From assembly GCA_017479935.1 (NCBI GenBank), contig JAFVBO010000079.1, positions 1 through 34,131 on the forward strand: 34,131 nucleotides of DNA. Direction: 5' to 3'. The notes under the pieces were generated by a model, which was not told the origin of the DNA, made no database searches, and was given only the letters and a program-made list of their open reading frames with translations. Positions 1 through 8,126 of this stretch are shown piece by piece. Position 1 is the stretch's first letter, and each line of letters begins with the position of its first letter. The position numbers were made by a program, and so were the translations under genes. Source of the stretch: Lachnospiraceae bacterium. Its GTDB lineage: Bacteria; Bacillota; Clostridia; Lachnospirales; Lachnospiraceae.

Positions 1-149
1 ATAACCTTCTGTCACGCCCGCGTCTTCCTGAACCGTCCTACTGTCTCAACCTGTTCCGGATGGATTGGAATCCTGTCACAACACTGTTTGCAGGAGCATT
101 TTTTCTGTCGCAGTTCTGTCCTTTCTATGGGTACCATTTTAAAAAGAAA

Positions 150-480
150 GAATTCCCCGCACCGGAAGCCAGAGAAGCCAAAAAAGAACGGGGAAAAGGA
201 GCAAAAAAGAGAAGAATTCCCCGCATCGGCAGCCAGAGAAGCCAAAAAAGAACGGGGAAAAGGAGCAAAAAAGAGAAGAATTCCCCGCATCGGCAGCCAG
301 AGAAGCCAAAAAAGAACGGGGAAAAGGTGTAAAAAGAGAAGTATTCCCCGTATCGGCAGCCAGCCAATCCCAAAAGGAGCGGGGAAAAAGAGAGAAAATG
401 GAAGAATTCCCCGCACCGGAAGCCCCCAGAGCCACGCCAGCAGGAAAAAAGGGACAAAAAAGCATGATTCTCCCGCTTCC
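150..480 (+). repeat. Tandem hairpin array A (about 63-bp units)
   Basis: Right arms (GAATTCCCCGC or close variants) recur at 150, 214, 278, 341, 404 and, degenerate, 466, giving spacings of 64, 64, 63, 63 and 62. Units 2 and 3 are nearly identical. Arms CGGGGAA at 189-195, 253-259 and 317-323 pair perfectly with TTCCCCG at 217-223, 281-287 and 344-350. At 379-386/407-414 the stem is 8 bp. Each loop is about 20 nt and almost entirely purine; the fourth contains AAAAGAGAGAAAA. Spacers of about 29 nt (CATCGGCAGCCAGAGAAGCC-type) separate the hairpins. Long frames cross the array on both strands, but they only reflect the repeat. Positions 1-149 hold nothing I recognise. No protein family or known repeat class is evident. 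Confidence 0.9.
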
Positions 481-526
481 AACCCCACCCCCTCAAGCCC
501 ACCCATCATTTGGCAAAGATTCCCTC

Positions 527-555
527 TTGACGAAGTCACTGACCTGTGGTATCTT
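527..555 (+). promoter_or_regulatory. Promoter of the rpmG-secE-nusG-rplKA unit
   Basis: TTGACG (527-532), a 17-nt spacer, and TATCTT (550-555) preceded by an extended TGG. This is a vegetative sigma-A type promoter, about 70 nt upstream of rpmG and about 50 nt downstream of array A. A run of T residues follows at about 579-589. Confidence 0.75.
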
Positions 556-626
556 AGCGTTACATGTGAAGAGAAGGTCTTTTTTTTTTGACTTTCTTTT
601 GAGTATTAAACAGGGAGGCTAAACTC

Positions 627-788
627 ATGGCTAACAGCAAAAGAACGAGAATTACTCTGGAATGCACCGAGTGCAAGCATCGTAATTATAACCTGACCAA
701 GGATAAGAAGACGCATCCGGAGAGAATGGAAACCAGCAAATACTGCCCGTTCTGCAAGAAGCATACCCCTCACAAAGAGACCAAATAA
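627..788 (+). CDS. rpmG: 50S ribosomal protein L33
   Basis: This 53-residue protein starts [16 protein letters not shown] and is a component of the large ribosomal subunit. Two zinc-ligand pairs are visible, C13-x2-C16 and C40-x2-C43, so this is the zinc-binding (C+) form of L33. Length and the [15 protein letters not shown] segment fit the family. GGGAGG at 613-618 lies 8 nt before the ATG. It is the first gene after the promoter at 527, followed by secE and nusG, the usual Firmicute order. Confidence 0.97.
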   Translation: MANSKRTRITLECTECKHRNYNLTKDKKTHPERMETSKYCPFCKKHTPHKETK

Positions 789-861
789 ACAAACCCATCT
801 AAGGCAGATGACAGGCGCGCCTGCTGTATAAAGCAAGTGCCAAGCCTGGGCAGGACTGGCC

Positions 862-894
862 GCAAGGCGCAGCCTTGCATGGAAGATTTTTTTT
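862..894 (+). terminator. Hairpin with delayed T-run between rpmG and secE
   Basis: GCAAGGC (862-868) and GCCTTGC (872-878) form a perfect 7-bp stem with a 3-nt loop, but eight T residues follow only at 887-894, after an 8-nt gap. It could be a weak attenuator or processing site. A 12-bp perfect palindrome, CAGGCGCGCCTG, lies at 812-823. The gap between stem and T-run makes true termination doubtful. Confidence 0.3.
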
Positions 895-912
895 CAGGAA
901 AGTGAGACGGTC

Positions 913-1110
913 ATGGAAGAAGCAAAGAAGAAAAAAACGTTGGCGGAACACTGGGCTACTCTGAAGGGAGAGTTCAAAAAAATCACCTGGCTTGACCGGA
1001 ATACCGTTATTCGCCAGACGGCCGCGGTTGTCGCTGTGGCTGTTTCAATCGGCTTACTGATTGCGCTGCTGGATGTTGTGATCGAGTATGCGTTAAAGCT
1101 CGTACTGTAA
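913..1110 (+). CDS. secE: Preprotein translocase subunit SecE
   Basis: This 65-residue protein is the essential small SecYEG subunit that clamps SecY in the cytoplasmic membrane. The sequence has a lysine-rich start, a conserved amphipathic segment (LKGEFKKITWLDRNTVIRQT, about 17-36) and one transmembrane helix of about 25 residues near the C-terminus. Length is typical of Gram-positive SecE. AGGAAAGTGAG upstream is an acceptable ribosome binding site. nusG begins 18 nt downstream, the near-universal secE-nusG pairing. Confidence 0.96.
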   Translation: MEEAKKKKTLAEHWATLKGEFKKITWLDRNTVIRQTAAVVAVAVSIGLLIALLDVVIEYALKLVL

Positions 1111-1128
1111 TAGGACAAGGGTGATAAG

Positions 1129-1659
1129 ATGGCAGAGGCAAGATGGTATGTAGTACATACCTACTCAGGATATGAGAATAAGGTAAAGATGGATATTGAA
1201 AAAACCATCGAAAACCGGAAGCTTCATGATGTGATCCTTGATGTCGCAGTGCCGCTGGAAGATGTTGTCGAAGTAAAGAATGGCGTTCGCAAGCACGTTC
1301 AGAAAAAACTGTTCCCGGGATATGTCCTGGTGAACATGATCATGAACGATGAGACCTGGTATGTCGTACGCAATACGCGTGGCGTCACCGGCTTTGTCGG
1401 TCCGGGCTCCAAGCCGGTAGAACTTTCACCGCAGGAGATGCGAAAGCTCGGCCTGGATGGTCAGAGCGAAATGAAGAGCAACATCGTTGTAGACTTTGTC
1501 GAAGGCGATACCATTACCGTTATCTCCGGTGTCTGGGAGGGAACGGTTGGCGTGATCAAGGCCATCAACGAGAGCAAGCAAAGCGTTACGATTCATGTAG
1601 ACATGTTCGGGCGCGAAACACCAGTGGAGCTTTCCTTCGCGGAAGTGAAGAAGCTGTAA
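1129..1659 (+). CDS. nusG: Transcription termination/antitermination factor NusG
   Basis: This 176-residue protein binds the RNA polymerase clamp helices and modulates pausing, termination and transcription-translation coupling. The NGN domain begins ARWYVVHTYSGYENKVK and contains the KLFPGYVLV core. The C-terminal KOW domain is visible as FVEGDTITVISGVWEGTVG with VTIHVDMFGRETPVELSF at the end. Length and domain order are normal. It sits between secE and rplK. Confidence 0.97.
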   Translation: MAEARWYVVHTYSGYENKVKMDIEKTIENRKLHDVILDVAVPLEDVVEVKNGVRKHVQKKLFPGYVLVNMIMNDETWYVVRNTRGVTGFVGPGSKPVELSPQEMRKLGLDGQSEMKSNIVVDFVEGDTITVISGVWEGTVGVIKAINESKQSVTIHVDMFGRETPVELSFAEVKKL

Positions 1660-1670
1660 CCATTGGTATA

Positions 1671-1727
1671 GGCCGGTAAAACCGGCCACAAAAATCACGT
1701 GGGAGGGAACTCCCCCGCAATTACCAC
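1671..1727 (+). promoter_or_regulatory. rplKA leader: hairpin plus L1-type operator
   Basis: GGCCGGT (1671-1677) pairs perfectly with ACCGGCC (1681-1687). Next comes GTGGGAGGG (1699-1707), which can pair through an asymmetric internal loop with CCC and terminal CCAC (1724-1727). The GTGGGAGG...TACCAC layout resembles the 23S rRNA-mimicking L1 binding site known from rplK leaders, through which L1 represses rplKA translation. A GTG in this element opens an in-frame 18-codon extension of rplK that I regard as spurious. The assignment is by pattern only. Confidence 0.6.
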
Positions 1728-1752
1728 ATTTTATAACTTAGGAGGTGCCGAA

Positions 1753-2178
1753 ATGGCAAAAAAAGTCACAGGATTTATTAAACTGCAGATTCCTGCCGGC
1801 AAAGCGACCCCTGCTCCGCCGGTTGGTCCCGCCCTTGGTCAGCACGGTGTCAACATCGTTCAGTTCACCAAGGAGTTTAACGCGAGAACCGCCGACCAGG
1901 GGGATCTGATTATCCCTGTTGTCATTACTGTCTATGCCGACAGAAGCTTCAGTTTCATCACCAAGACGCCGCCCGCAGCCGTTCTTTTAAAGAAGGCCTG
2001 CAACATCAAGTCTGGCTCCGGTGCACCCAATAAGACGAAGGTGGCCACCATCACCAGAGCGAAGTGCGAAGAGATCGCCAAGCTCAAAATGCCCGATTTA
2101 AACGCTGCTTCCGTAGAAGCCGCCACGAGCATGATCATGGGAACCGCTCGTTCCATGGGTATCCAGGTAACGGACTAA
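1753..2178 (+). CDS. rplK: 50S ribosomal protein L11
   Basis: This 141-residue protein, starting [17 protein letters not shown], binds the GTPase-associated region of 23S r[22 protein letters not shown] is the family hallmark and the C-terminal RNA-binding domain ends [12 protein letters not shown]. The start at 1753 follows AGGAGGT and gives the usual length; the longer frame from 1699 runs through the leader. rplA follows after 52 nt. Confidence 0.97.
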   Translation: MAKKVTGFIKLQIPAGKATPAPPVGPALGQHGVNIVQFTKEFNARTADQGDLIIPVVITVYADRSFSFITKTPPAAVLLKKACNIKSGSGAPNKTKVATITRAKCEEIAKLKMPDLNAASVEAATSMIMGTARSMGIQVTD

Positions 2179-2230
2179 ATCTTGTAGAAAAGTGGAAGGG
2201 AAAACCCGCTAGCACCACTGGGAGGTAAAT

Positions 2231-2929
2231 ATGAAAAGAGGAAAGAAGTATAAAGAGGCTGCCAAGCAGTTTGACCGCAGCGTTCAGTATGATGCCGCTG
2301 AGGGCATCGCTCTGGTAAAGAAGACGGCTTCCGCCAAGTTTGATGAGACCATCGAGCTTCACATCCGTACCGGTTGCGATGGCCGTCACGCCGATCAGCA
2401 GATCCGTGGCGCCGTTGTTCTGCCGAGTGGTACCGGTAAGACCGTCCGCGTTCTCGTTTTCGCGAAGGGCGCGAAGGCTGAAGAAGCGAAGGCTGCCGGC
2501 GCTGATTTCGTAGGAGCTGAGGAACTGGTTCCGAAGATCCAGAACGAAGGATGGCTTGATTTTGATGTTGTTATCGCGACTCCCGATATGATGGGCGTTG
2601 TTGGCCGTTTAGGTCGTACGCTGGGTCCGAAGGGCTTAATGCCGAACCCGAAGACCGGTACCGTTTCGATGGATGTTACCAAGGCCATCAACGATGTAAA
2701 AGCCGGTAAGATTGAGTACCGTCTGGACAAGACGAACATCATCCACTGCCCGATCGGCAAGGCTTCCTTCTCCGAAGAAGCTCTGCAGGCGAACTTTGAC
2801 GCGCTGGTTGGCGCGATCATGAAGGCTCGTCCGGCTGCTGTCAAGGGTCAGTTCTTAAAGAGCGTTACCATCTCCAGCACCATGGGCCCTGGCATCCGTC
2901 TGAACCCGATCAAGGTGATGGCACAGTAA
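2231..2929 (+). CDS. rplA: 50S ribosomal protein L1
   Basis: This 232-residue L1-stalk protein is also the probable autoregulator of rplKA. Family features are [13 protein letters not shown] at the start, the conserved [20 protein letters not shown] block, and the C-terminal [19 protein letters not shown] (2221-2226) precedes the ATG. Codon use is strongly biased, as expected for a highly expressed gene. In most Firmicutes rplJ-rplL follow; here a terminator and an unrelated gene follow. Confidence 0.97.
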   Translation: MKRGKKYKEAAKQFDRSVQYDAAEGIALVKKTASAKFDETIELHIRTGCDGRHADQQIRGAVVLPSGTGKTVRVLVFAKGAKAEEAKAAGADFVGAEELVPKIQNEGWLDFDVVIATPDMMGVVGRLGRTLGPKGLMPNPKTGTVSMDVTKAINDVKAGKIEYRLDKTNIIHCPIGKASFSEEALQANFDALVGAIMKARPAAVKGQFLKSVTISSTMGPGIRLNPIKVMAQ

Positions 2930-3011
2930 AAAAATGGTTTATGCCTGAAAGGGCAAAACACCATACAGGACAGCCATTTCATGACAGTTCCTGTTAAGCT
3001 AATAACTTATT

Positions 3012-3048
3012 TCGCGGCGAAGCTTTCAGTAAGCTTCGCCGCGATTTT
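3012..3048 (+). terminator. Intrinsic terminator of the ribosomal protein unit
   Basis: A perfect 14-bp stem (3012-3025 with 3031-3044) has a 5-nt loop and is followed by TTTT (3045-3048). It lies 82 nt after rplA. Confidence 0.85.
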
Positions 3049-3326
3049 CATTCTAAGCCAAGGAAAGCGGATTCTACAAAAACACCACGACCCAGGAAGC
3101 GTTGTGTATGGAAAACGAAACATGGCAGAATATATACATTTTTGATAAAAGTGACTGATAAGATAGGGAAATCCAATCTGGAGGGGAGTCTGCATCTTCC
3201 TGGTCAGGCATAATGCAACAAGGTTTTTACTGGGATTTCATGTCGGGCAGATACATAAAAGGGACTCATTGAACTAACACAATAGGTATTTTTTTCAGAA
3301 AGATAGGAGTATCGGGGAAGGAAAAA
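3049..3326. other. Intergenic, nothing recognised
   Basis: About 280 nt of relatively AT-rich DNA lie between the terminator and the L,D-transpeptidase gene. I see no frame with a ribosome binding site and no RNA structure. TTGAAC at 3269-3274 is a possible -35 box, but no convincing -10 box lies at the right spacing, so the transpeptidase promoter is unassigned. Confidence 0.5.
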
Positions 3327-5030
3327 ATGGCTGGTGAAAATAGGATTAATCGTAGCAAAGCTTCCATAAAGAAAGGCACGACAGGTGAGCCTATGGAGGA
3401 GAGGGATGGCGAAGAAAGAATGAACGCGGAAAAATCCTCCCGCTCGCAGGGCCGTCCTCGGATGTCAAAGAAAGATCAGCAGATGAAGGCAGCGATCATG
3501 GGAATCGCAGGCGCCGTGATCGGAATCGCAGTCCTTTTAGGGGTATTTGTAGGTATTCCGGCCTATCGGCAGCACAAGGAGATGGTGGCCTTTTATCAGG
3601 ACCATTTTCTGCCGAATACCACCATCAATGGGATTGATATTTCCAATCGTACACCCGATGGCGCGGCTTCGTACCTGAAGGAAACGCTGGAAGATTATCA
3701 TCTGAATATCGTTACCCGGGAAGGGGATAACATCGTCCTAACGGGGGATGATATCAACCTGACGTCGGATGTGAAAGTGAATTTCCAGGAGCTTCTGGAC
3801 GGACAGAACCCGGCCAGATGGCGCAGGGGAGCAGATCCTACGGAAGTGGATATTTTCTTCAATTACGACCGGGATCTTCTTTTGAACTGGTACAATCAGA
3901 ACGGCTATTTCTCCCGTCCGGGACGGCTGGGAAATTCGAAAATTTTTGTCGATTACCAGGACGGGCAGTATGTGTATCACGATCAGGTGCAGGGCACCCG
4001 GATTGATGACGAGAAGATGCTGGCGGCCATTCGTATGGCAATCGCCGTCTTGAAGCCGGAGCTGATTTTAAATGAGACGGACGGTTACATCGATCCTATG
4101 ATGCCGACCCCGGACCCCAAGCTGGTCACGAAGATCAAAGAGAACATGCAGGAGATGAACGAGCATCTGGCGGCCACGATCACCTATTATCTGGGCGATG
4201 GAATTTCGGAAGTGGTGGATGCGGACATTATCGGCGCCTGCTACAAGCTGGATGAAAATTACGATATCGTCTTCTCGGATACGCCTCTGCAGAAGTTTGT
4301 CCAGAGAATGAAAAAGAAATACGATACCTATGAGATCAACCGGTACTTCCCGGCCCATGACGGACAGACGCGCCTTCTGGAAGGGGGCACCTACGGCTGG
4401 ATCATGAATTATTACACCTCCACGGATCAGCTCGTGAACATGGTGAAGGCCAAGCAGAAGGTGGATGCCACGGACTTTGTGTGGAATCAGACGGCGGCGA
4501 GCCATGTGGAAGGCCGTGACTTTGGAAACACCTACGTCGAGTGCGATCTGGACATTCAGCACGGCTATGTCTGGTGGGACGGCGAGTTGGTCATGGATAT
4601 GGATTTCGTGAGCGGCGATGCCACGCACCCCGGCTATTATACCTGGGAAGGGTGTTACTTTGTGGCGGACATGGAGCGGGATCACATCATGCGCGGCGAG
4701 CGGGATGAGAACGGCGTTCCGGAGTATGAGCGCCCTTGCAGCTACTGGATGAATTTTATTCCCGAGGTCGGTATCGGACTTCATGATCTGGCCCGCATCT
4801 GGTACGGCGGGGATATTTACCTGCGCAACGGATCTCACGGCTGTATCAATCTGAGACTGGAGGATGCGAAGAGAATTTACGAAGAGTACTGCTATATTGG
4901 TCTTCCTGTCATTACCTACGGCGGACAGAAAAACCTTCCGCAGGAAACGACGGCAGAAGAAACGGAAGAAGTGACCGTGAACGAGCCTACCACCCAGGCA
5001 CCGCCCGTGACGGCGGCACCCGAGGTCTAA
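3327..5030 (+). CDS. Membrane-anchored L,D-transpeptidase
   Basis: This 567-residue enzyme is predicted to form 3-3 peptidoglycan crosslinks or anchor proteins outside the cell. Residues 1-54 are a charged cytoplasmic segment and about 55-80 a single transmembrane helix. A PG_binding_4-like region begins at TTINGIDISNRTPDGAASYL. The YkuD catalytic domain lies in the last third, with GIGLHDL and SHGCINLR, which puts the nucleophile at Cys506. The tail is rich in Thr, Glu and Pro (ETTAEETEEVTVNEPTTQAP). GGGGAAGG precedes the ATG. Internal ATGs, for example codon 23, are possible alternative starts. It appears monocistronic. Confidence 0.92.
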   Translation: MAGENRINRSKASIKKGTTGEPMEERDGEERMNAEKSSRSQGRPRMSKKDQQMKAAIMGIAGAVIGIAVLLGVFVGIPAYRQHKEMVAFYQDHFLPNTTINGIDISNRTPDGAASYLKETLEDYHLNIVTREGDNIVLTGDDINLTSDVKVNFQELLDGQNPARWRRGADPTEVDIFFNYDRDLLLNWYNQNGYFSRPGRLGNSKIFVDYQDGQYVYHDQVQGTRIDDEKMLAAIRMAIAVLKPELILNETDGYIDPMMPTPDPKLVTKIKENMQEMNEHLAATITYYLGDGISEVVDADIIGACYKLDENYDIVFSDTPLQKFVQRMKKKYDTYEINRYFPAHDGQTRLLEGGTYGWIMNYYTSTDQLVNMVKAKQKVDATDFVWNQTAASHVEGRDFGNTYVECDLDIQHGYVWWDGELVMDMDFVSGDATHPGYYTWEGCYFVADMERDHIMRGERDENGVPEYERPCSYWMNFIPEVGIGLHDLARIWYGGDIYLRNGSHGCINLRLEDAKRIYEEYCYIGLPVITYGGQKNLPQETTAEETEEVTVNEPTTQAPPVTAAPEV

Positions 5031-5082
5031 TGCATACGCAGGCACCGCCCGTGACGGCGGCGCCCGAGCTCTAATGCGCACG
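4995..5082 (+). repeat. 44-bp tandem duplication across the stop codon
   Basis: The segment starting CAGGCACCGCCCGTGACGG at 4995 is repeated with few changes at 5039, and the next CAGG falls at 5083, so the period is exactly 44. It includes the last codons and TAA of the transpeptidase gene. Each copy contains CCGCC/GGCGG arms around CGTGAC. Because 44 is not a multiple of 3, the second copy is out of frame and noncoding. Confidence 0.85.
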
Positions 5083-5128
5083 CAGGAAAGATTGTATGCG
5101 CCGGAAGGGTTGATACCTCCCCGGTACC

Positions 5129-5995
5129 CTACGACCCGCTGTGAAGCTCCTGATACTGGGCGGGAGATAAACCGTACTGCTTTTTAAAAGCCCGGTAAAA
5201 CGTGGAATAATCCTGAAAACCACACAAAGAGACTGCCTCGCCGATCGGGGTGCCGCTAATGATGGCATCGCGGGCGGCGGACAGTCTCTTTTTTATAATG
5301 TACTGGTGGAGTGACAGGCCGGTGTTCTGCTGAAACAGGTGGGCAATGTGAAACTTGCTGATGTAGAACGCGCCGGCGATGCTGTCTAAAGACAGATCAT
5401 CGCTCAGGTGCGTTTCGATGTGGGAGAGCAGCGCCTCGTACAGATCCGGGCGGTCGGTCTGGGCCGGATGTTCCTGCTCGTAAACAACCCGGTTTAAGTG
5501 CAGGATCAGGTCGTTCACGCAAAGACGGATACGGCTGGCGCGCGCGAAGCGCTCGGAATGGATTTCCTCCAAGAGGCTTAGGACGCGGCTTTGCATGGTG
5601 TTAAACCGCAACGTGTCAAAATGCCAGATATAGCGCTGCGTGGTGACGACCAGCTGCATCAGATACAGGTAGTCCGGCGATTCTTCTGAGAGTTTACTGC
5701 AGTAATCCCGGCTGATCCAGAAGACGAAACGGCGATAGGGGATCTCGGCATTTAAGATGAGGGGGCGGTGATAGACGCCCGGAGGAATGACGATCAGATC
5801 GCCGGGGCGCAGAGAGTGCGTGGCGGAACCGATTTCCAGGTCCACATTCCCTTCCAGGAAAAAGTAGAATTCGTAGTAATCGTGGGAGTGGGAAGAGACT
5901 GAGTGCAGGTGCAGATCGTTGTAGTAGAAAATTTCGAAATCCTTGGACAGCATGTACTGTCTGACGTTAAAGGCGGATTGCAGTTCGTGACGCAT
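5129..5995 (-). CDS. AraC/XylS-family transcriptional regulator with cupin sensor
   Basis: This protein has about 288 residues. The N-terminal half is a cupin-type ligand-binding domain (HSHDYYEFYFFLEGNVDLEIG, then LRPGDLIVIPPGVYHRP). The last 100 residues carry two helix-turn-helix motifs (LSLDSIAGAFYISKFHIAHLF and IGEAVSLCGFQDYSTFYRAF) ending YGLSPAQYQ. I chose the ATG at 5995 because AGAAGGAGGAAACC lies just upstream; a frame 44 codons longer lacks such a site. It is divergent from the polyol/uronate dehydrogenase gene at 6339, so it probably activates that gene in response to a sugar, sugar acid or polyol. The effector is unknown. Confidence 0.93.
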   Translation of the reverse strand: MRHELQSAFNVRQYMLSKDFEIFYYNDLHLHSVSSHSHDYYEFYFFLEGNVDLEIGSATHSLRPGDLIVIPPGVYHRPLILNAEIPYRRFVFWISRDYCSKLSEESPDYLYLMQLVVTTQRYIWHFDTLRFNTMQSRVLSLLEEIHSERFARASRIRLCVNDLILHLNRVVYEQEHPAQTDRPDLYEALLSHIETHLSDDLSLDSIAGAFYISKFHIAHLFQQNTGLSLHQYIIKKRLSAARDAIISGTPIGEAVSLCGFQDYSTFYRAFKKQYGLSPAQYQELHSGS

Positions 5996-6338
5996 CAGGT
6001 TTCCTCCTTCTGGATAAGCGCTTAAGAGTTGGCACAGACTCTGCCCATCTGCTGCGAAAGGACATATCCTGCCTCTGACAACACTGCCAGATATTATGCT
6101 AATTCCTTTTATAGCATAAGATAGCAAGATTTACAATATATGCAACAAAAAACACAATCGCTTTTCTGGCAACAATCTGATATTCTTGTAACAACAACAG
6201 AGGAGACCCCGGCACAAACACAAGTGTTTTCAGGTTGAAAACAGATTTTTGCAAGAATAGGGGCTGGAGAAGGCATTTCGACCTTTTCCGATTTGAATAA
6301 AAAACGGATACTATTTGTGTGCAAAGGAGAAATAAACC
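5996..6338. promoter_or_regulatory. Divergent control region between the AraC-type gene and the dehydrogenase
   Basis: This is a 343-nt AT-rich gap. A candidate promoter for the dehydrogenase has TACTAT at 6309-6314 and a weak TTCCGA at 6286-6291 (17-nt spacer). The poor -35 fits activator dependence. Three related words, TGCAACAA (6141), GGCAACAA (6168) and TGTAACAA (6187), are possible regulator half-sites. No coding frame is credible here. Confidence 0.4.
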
Positions 6339-7958
6339 ATGATTTTAAGCGAAGCTGGACTGCAGAATAAGCAGGAGTGGGAGAGCAAGGGATTTGACCT
6401 CCCGAAGTTTGATCGCGCGGCTGTCACCGCGTATACGAAAGAAAATCCGGAGTGGGTGCACTTCGGCGCCGGTAATATCTTCCGCGCGTTCCAGGCGAAC
6501 GTGGTTCAGCGCATGCTGAACGCGGGCGATATGAAGAGCGGTCTGGTGGCCGTAGATGGTTTCGACTATGAAATCATTGAGAAGAGCTATCGTCCTCATG
6601 ACAATTATTCGGTTCTTGTCACCCTGAAGGCGGATGGCAGCGTAGAAAAGACCGTGATCGGCAGCATCGTGGAAACCTGCATCTTAGATTCCGAGAACGA
6701 ACCGGAGTATGAGCGCTTAAAAGAGATCTTCCGCACCGATTCTCTTCAGATGGCCAGCTTTACCATCACCGAGAAAGGTTACAATCTGGTAAACGGCAAG
6801 GGCGAGATGCTTCCCGCTGTTGTCGCGGATATGGAAGCCGGTCCGGCACATCCCGGCAGCTACATCGGCAAGGTCACGAGCCTCTTATATGCCCGCTATG
6901 AAGCCGGCAAGAAGCCCATCGCCATGGTCAGCATGGATAACTGCTCCCACAATGGCGACAAGCTGTACGCAGCTGTCAGCGCCTTTGCGAAGGCCTGGTG
7001 TGAGAATGGTAAGGCCGACGCAGGTTTTGCCGCCTACATCGACAACCCGGCCTGCGTGAGCTTCCCCTGGAGCATGATCGATAAGATCACCCCTCGCCCG
7101 GATGCCTCCGTGGAGAAGATCCTGGAAGCCGATGGTCTGGATCTGGAGCCCGTTGTCACCTCCCGCGGCACGCATGTCGCGCCGTTTGTCAACGCCGAGG
7201 AGAGCGAGTACCTGGTTATTGAAGACTGCTTCCCGAACGGACGTCCGGCTTTAGAGAAAGCCGGCCTGATCTTCACCGACCGCGACACCGTCAATAAGGT
7301 GGAGAAGATGAAGGTCTGCACCTGCTTAAATCCTCTGCACACCGCTCTGGCTGTGTACGGATGCCTCTTAGGCTACGACAAGATCTCTGCTGAGATGAAG
7401 GATGAGCAGCTGGCGAAGCTCGTAAATGTCATCGGTTACCGCGAAGGCCTGCCGGTTGTGGTGAACCCTGGCGTCATCGATCCGAAGAAGTTTATCGACA
7501 CGGTCCTGCAGGTTCGCATTCCGAACCCCTTCATGCCCGATACCCCTCAGCGTATCGCTACCGATACGTCCCAGAAGCTGGCCATCCGCTACGGCGAGAC
7601 CATCAAGGCTTATCAGGCGTCTGACAGCTTAAAGCTGGAAGACTTAAAGCTGATCCCGCTGGTGTTTGCAGGTTGGCTGCGCTACCTGATGGCAGTGGAC
7701 GACAACGGTGAAGCCTTCACCTTAAGTGACGATCCGCTGCTGGAGACCGTATGCCCTTACGTGGCGGGCTTCAAGCTGGGCCAGAGCGTTTCCGTGGACG
7801 AAGTGAAGACTGCGTTAAAGGATGTGTTCTCCAATAAGGCCATCTTTGGCGTGGACCTCTTTGAGGTTGGAATGGCTGATCAGGTGGCTGCATACTTTGT
7901 AGAGCTGATTGCCGGCAAGGGCGCTGTGCGTGAGACTCTGGTCAAGTATGTGAAATAG
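6339..7958 (+). CDS. Mannitol dehydrogenase/fructuronate reductase-family oxidoreductase
   Basis: This 539-residue cytoplasmic NAD(P)-dependent polyol or uronate dehydrogenase belongs to the long-chain mannitol dehydrogenase family. The Rossmann part has HFGAGNIFRAF at 41-51. The family segment SFPWSMIDKITP is near 241-252. The catalytic helix reads KVCTCLNPLHT (325-335), carrying the family's Lys, Asn331 and His334. It ends GKGAVRETLVKYVK. AAAGGAGAAATAAACC precedes the ATG. The exact substrate (fructuronate, tagaturonate, mannitol or another polyol) cannot be read from sequence. The divergent AraC-type gene suggests inducible carbon-source use, but no transporter is in the window. Confidence 0.88.
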   Translation: MILSEAGLQNKQEWESKGFDLPKFDRAAVTAYTKENPEWVHFGAGNIFRAFQANVVQRMLNAGDMKSGLVAVDGFDYEIIEKSYRPHDNYSVLVTLKADGSVEKTVIGSIVETCILDSENEPEYERLKEIFRTDSLQMASFTITEKGYNLVNGKGEMLPAVVADMEAGPAHPGSYIGKVTSLLYARYEAGKKPIAMVSMDNCSHNGDKLYAAVSAFAKAWCENGKADAGFAAYIDNPACVSFPWSMIDKITPRPDASVEKILEADGLDLEPVVTSRGTHVAPFVNAEESEYLVIEDCFPNGRPALEKAGLIFTDRDTVNKVEKMKVCTCLNPLHTALAVYGCLLGYDKISAEMKDEQLAKLVNVIGYREGLPVVVNPGVIDPKKFIDTVLQVRIPNPFMPDTPQRIATDTSQKLAIRYGETIKAYQASDSLKLEDLKLIPLVFAGWLRYLMAVDDNGEAFTLSDDPLLETVCPYVAGFKLGQSVSVDEVKTALKDVFSNKAIFGVDLFEVGMADQVAAYFVELIAGKGAVRETLVKYVK

Positions 7959-7976
7959 ATTGTAACTGCTTAAGTA

Positions 7977-8025
7977 GCACAGGTTCCGGGCTATCCGCCT
8001 GCGGCGTATGGCCTGGGACCTGTGC
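7977..8025 (+). terminator. Long hairpin after the dehydrogenase gene
   Basis: GCACAGGT (7977-7984) pairs with ACCTGTGC (8018-8025), and pairing continues inward with a few G-U pairs for about 18 bp around a GC-rich loop. The following ATAGTATTTCG is not a clean T-run, so it may be a factor-dependent terminator or a 3'-end stabiliser. Confidence 0.55.
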
Positions 8026-8066
8026 ATAGTATTTCGAAAAAAGTTTTTCTTTTTTGAAAATAGTAT

Positions 8067-8095
8067 TTGACAAACCGAAAGGAAAGGCGTATAAT
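8067..8095 (+). promoter_or_regulatory. Consensus promoter of tRNA-Leu
   Basis: TTGACA (8067-8072), exactly 17 nt, then TATAAT (8090-8095): a perfect match to the housekeeping sigma consensus. It lies 31 nt upstream of the tRNA 5' end. Confidence 0.93.
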
Positions 8096-8126
8096 CCCTA
8101 TTGTTGCGAGGGCAACAAAGAACCAA

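Noticed and set aside
150-480. CRISPR array
   Set aside because: The whole 63-bp unit repeats, including what would be spacers; no unique spacers and no cas genes. The same holds for 18055-18346.
12-591. Several overlapping open frames of 74-175 codons on both strands
   Set aside because: They translate array A, have no ribosome binding sites and show only repeat-derived composition.
2930-3011. L10 (rplJ) leader RNA after rplA
   Set aside because: I looked for the AGACAGCAGG-type kink-turn and did not find a convincing match, and no rplJ follows.
4068-5081. 337-codon minus-strand frame
   Set aside because: It lies opposite the well-supported transpeptidase gene, is rich in His, Arg and Val, and has no family motif.
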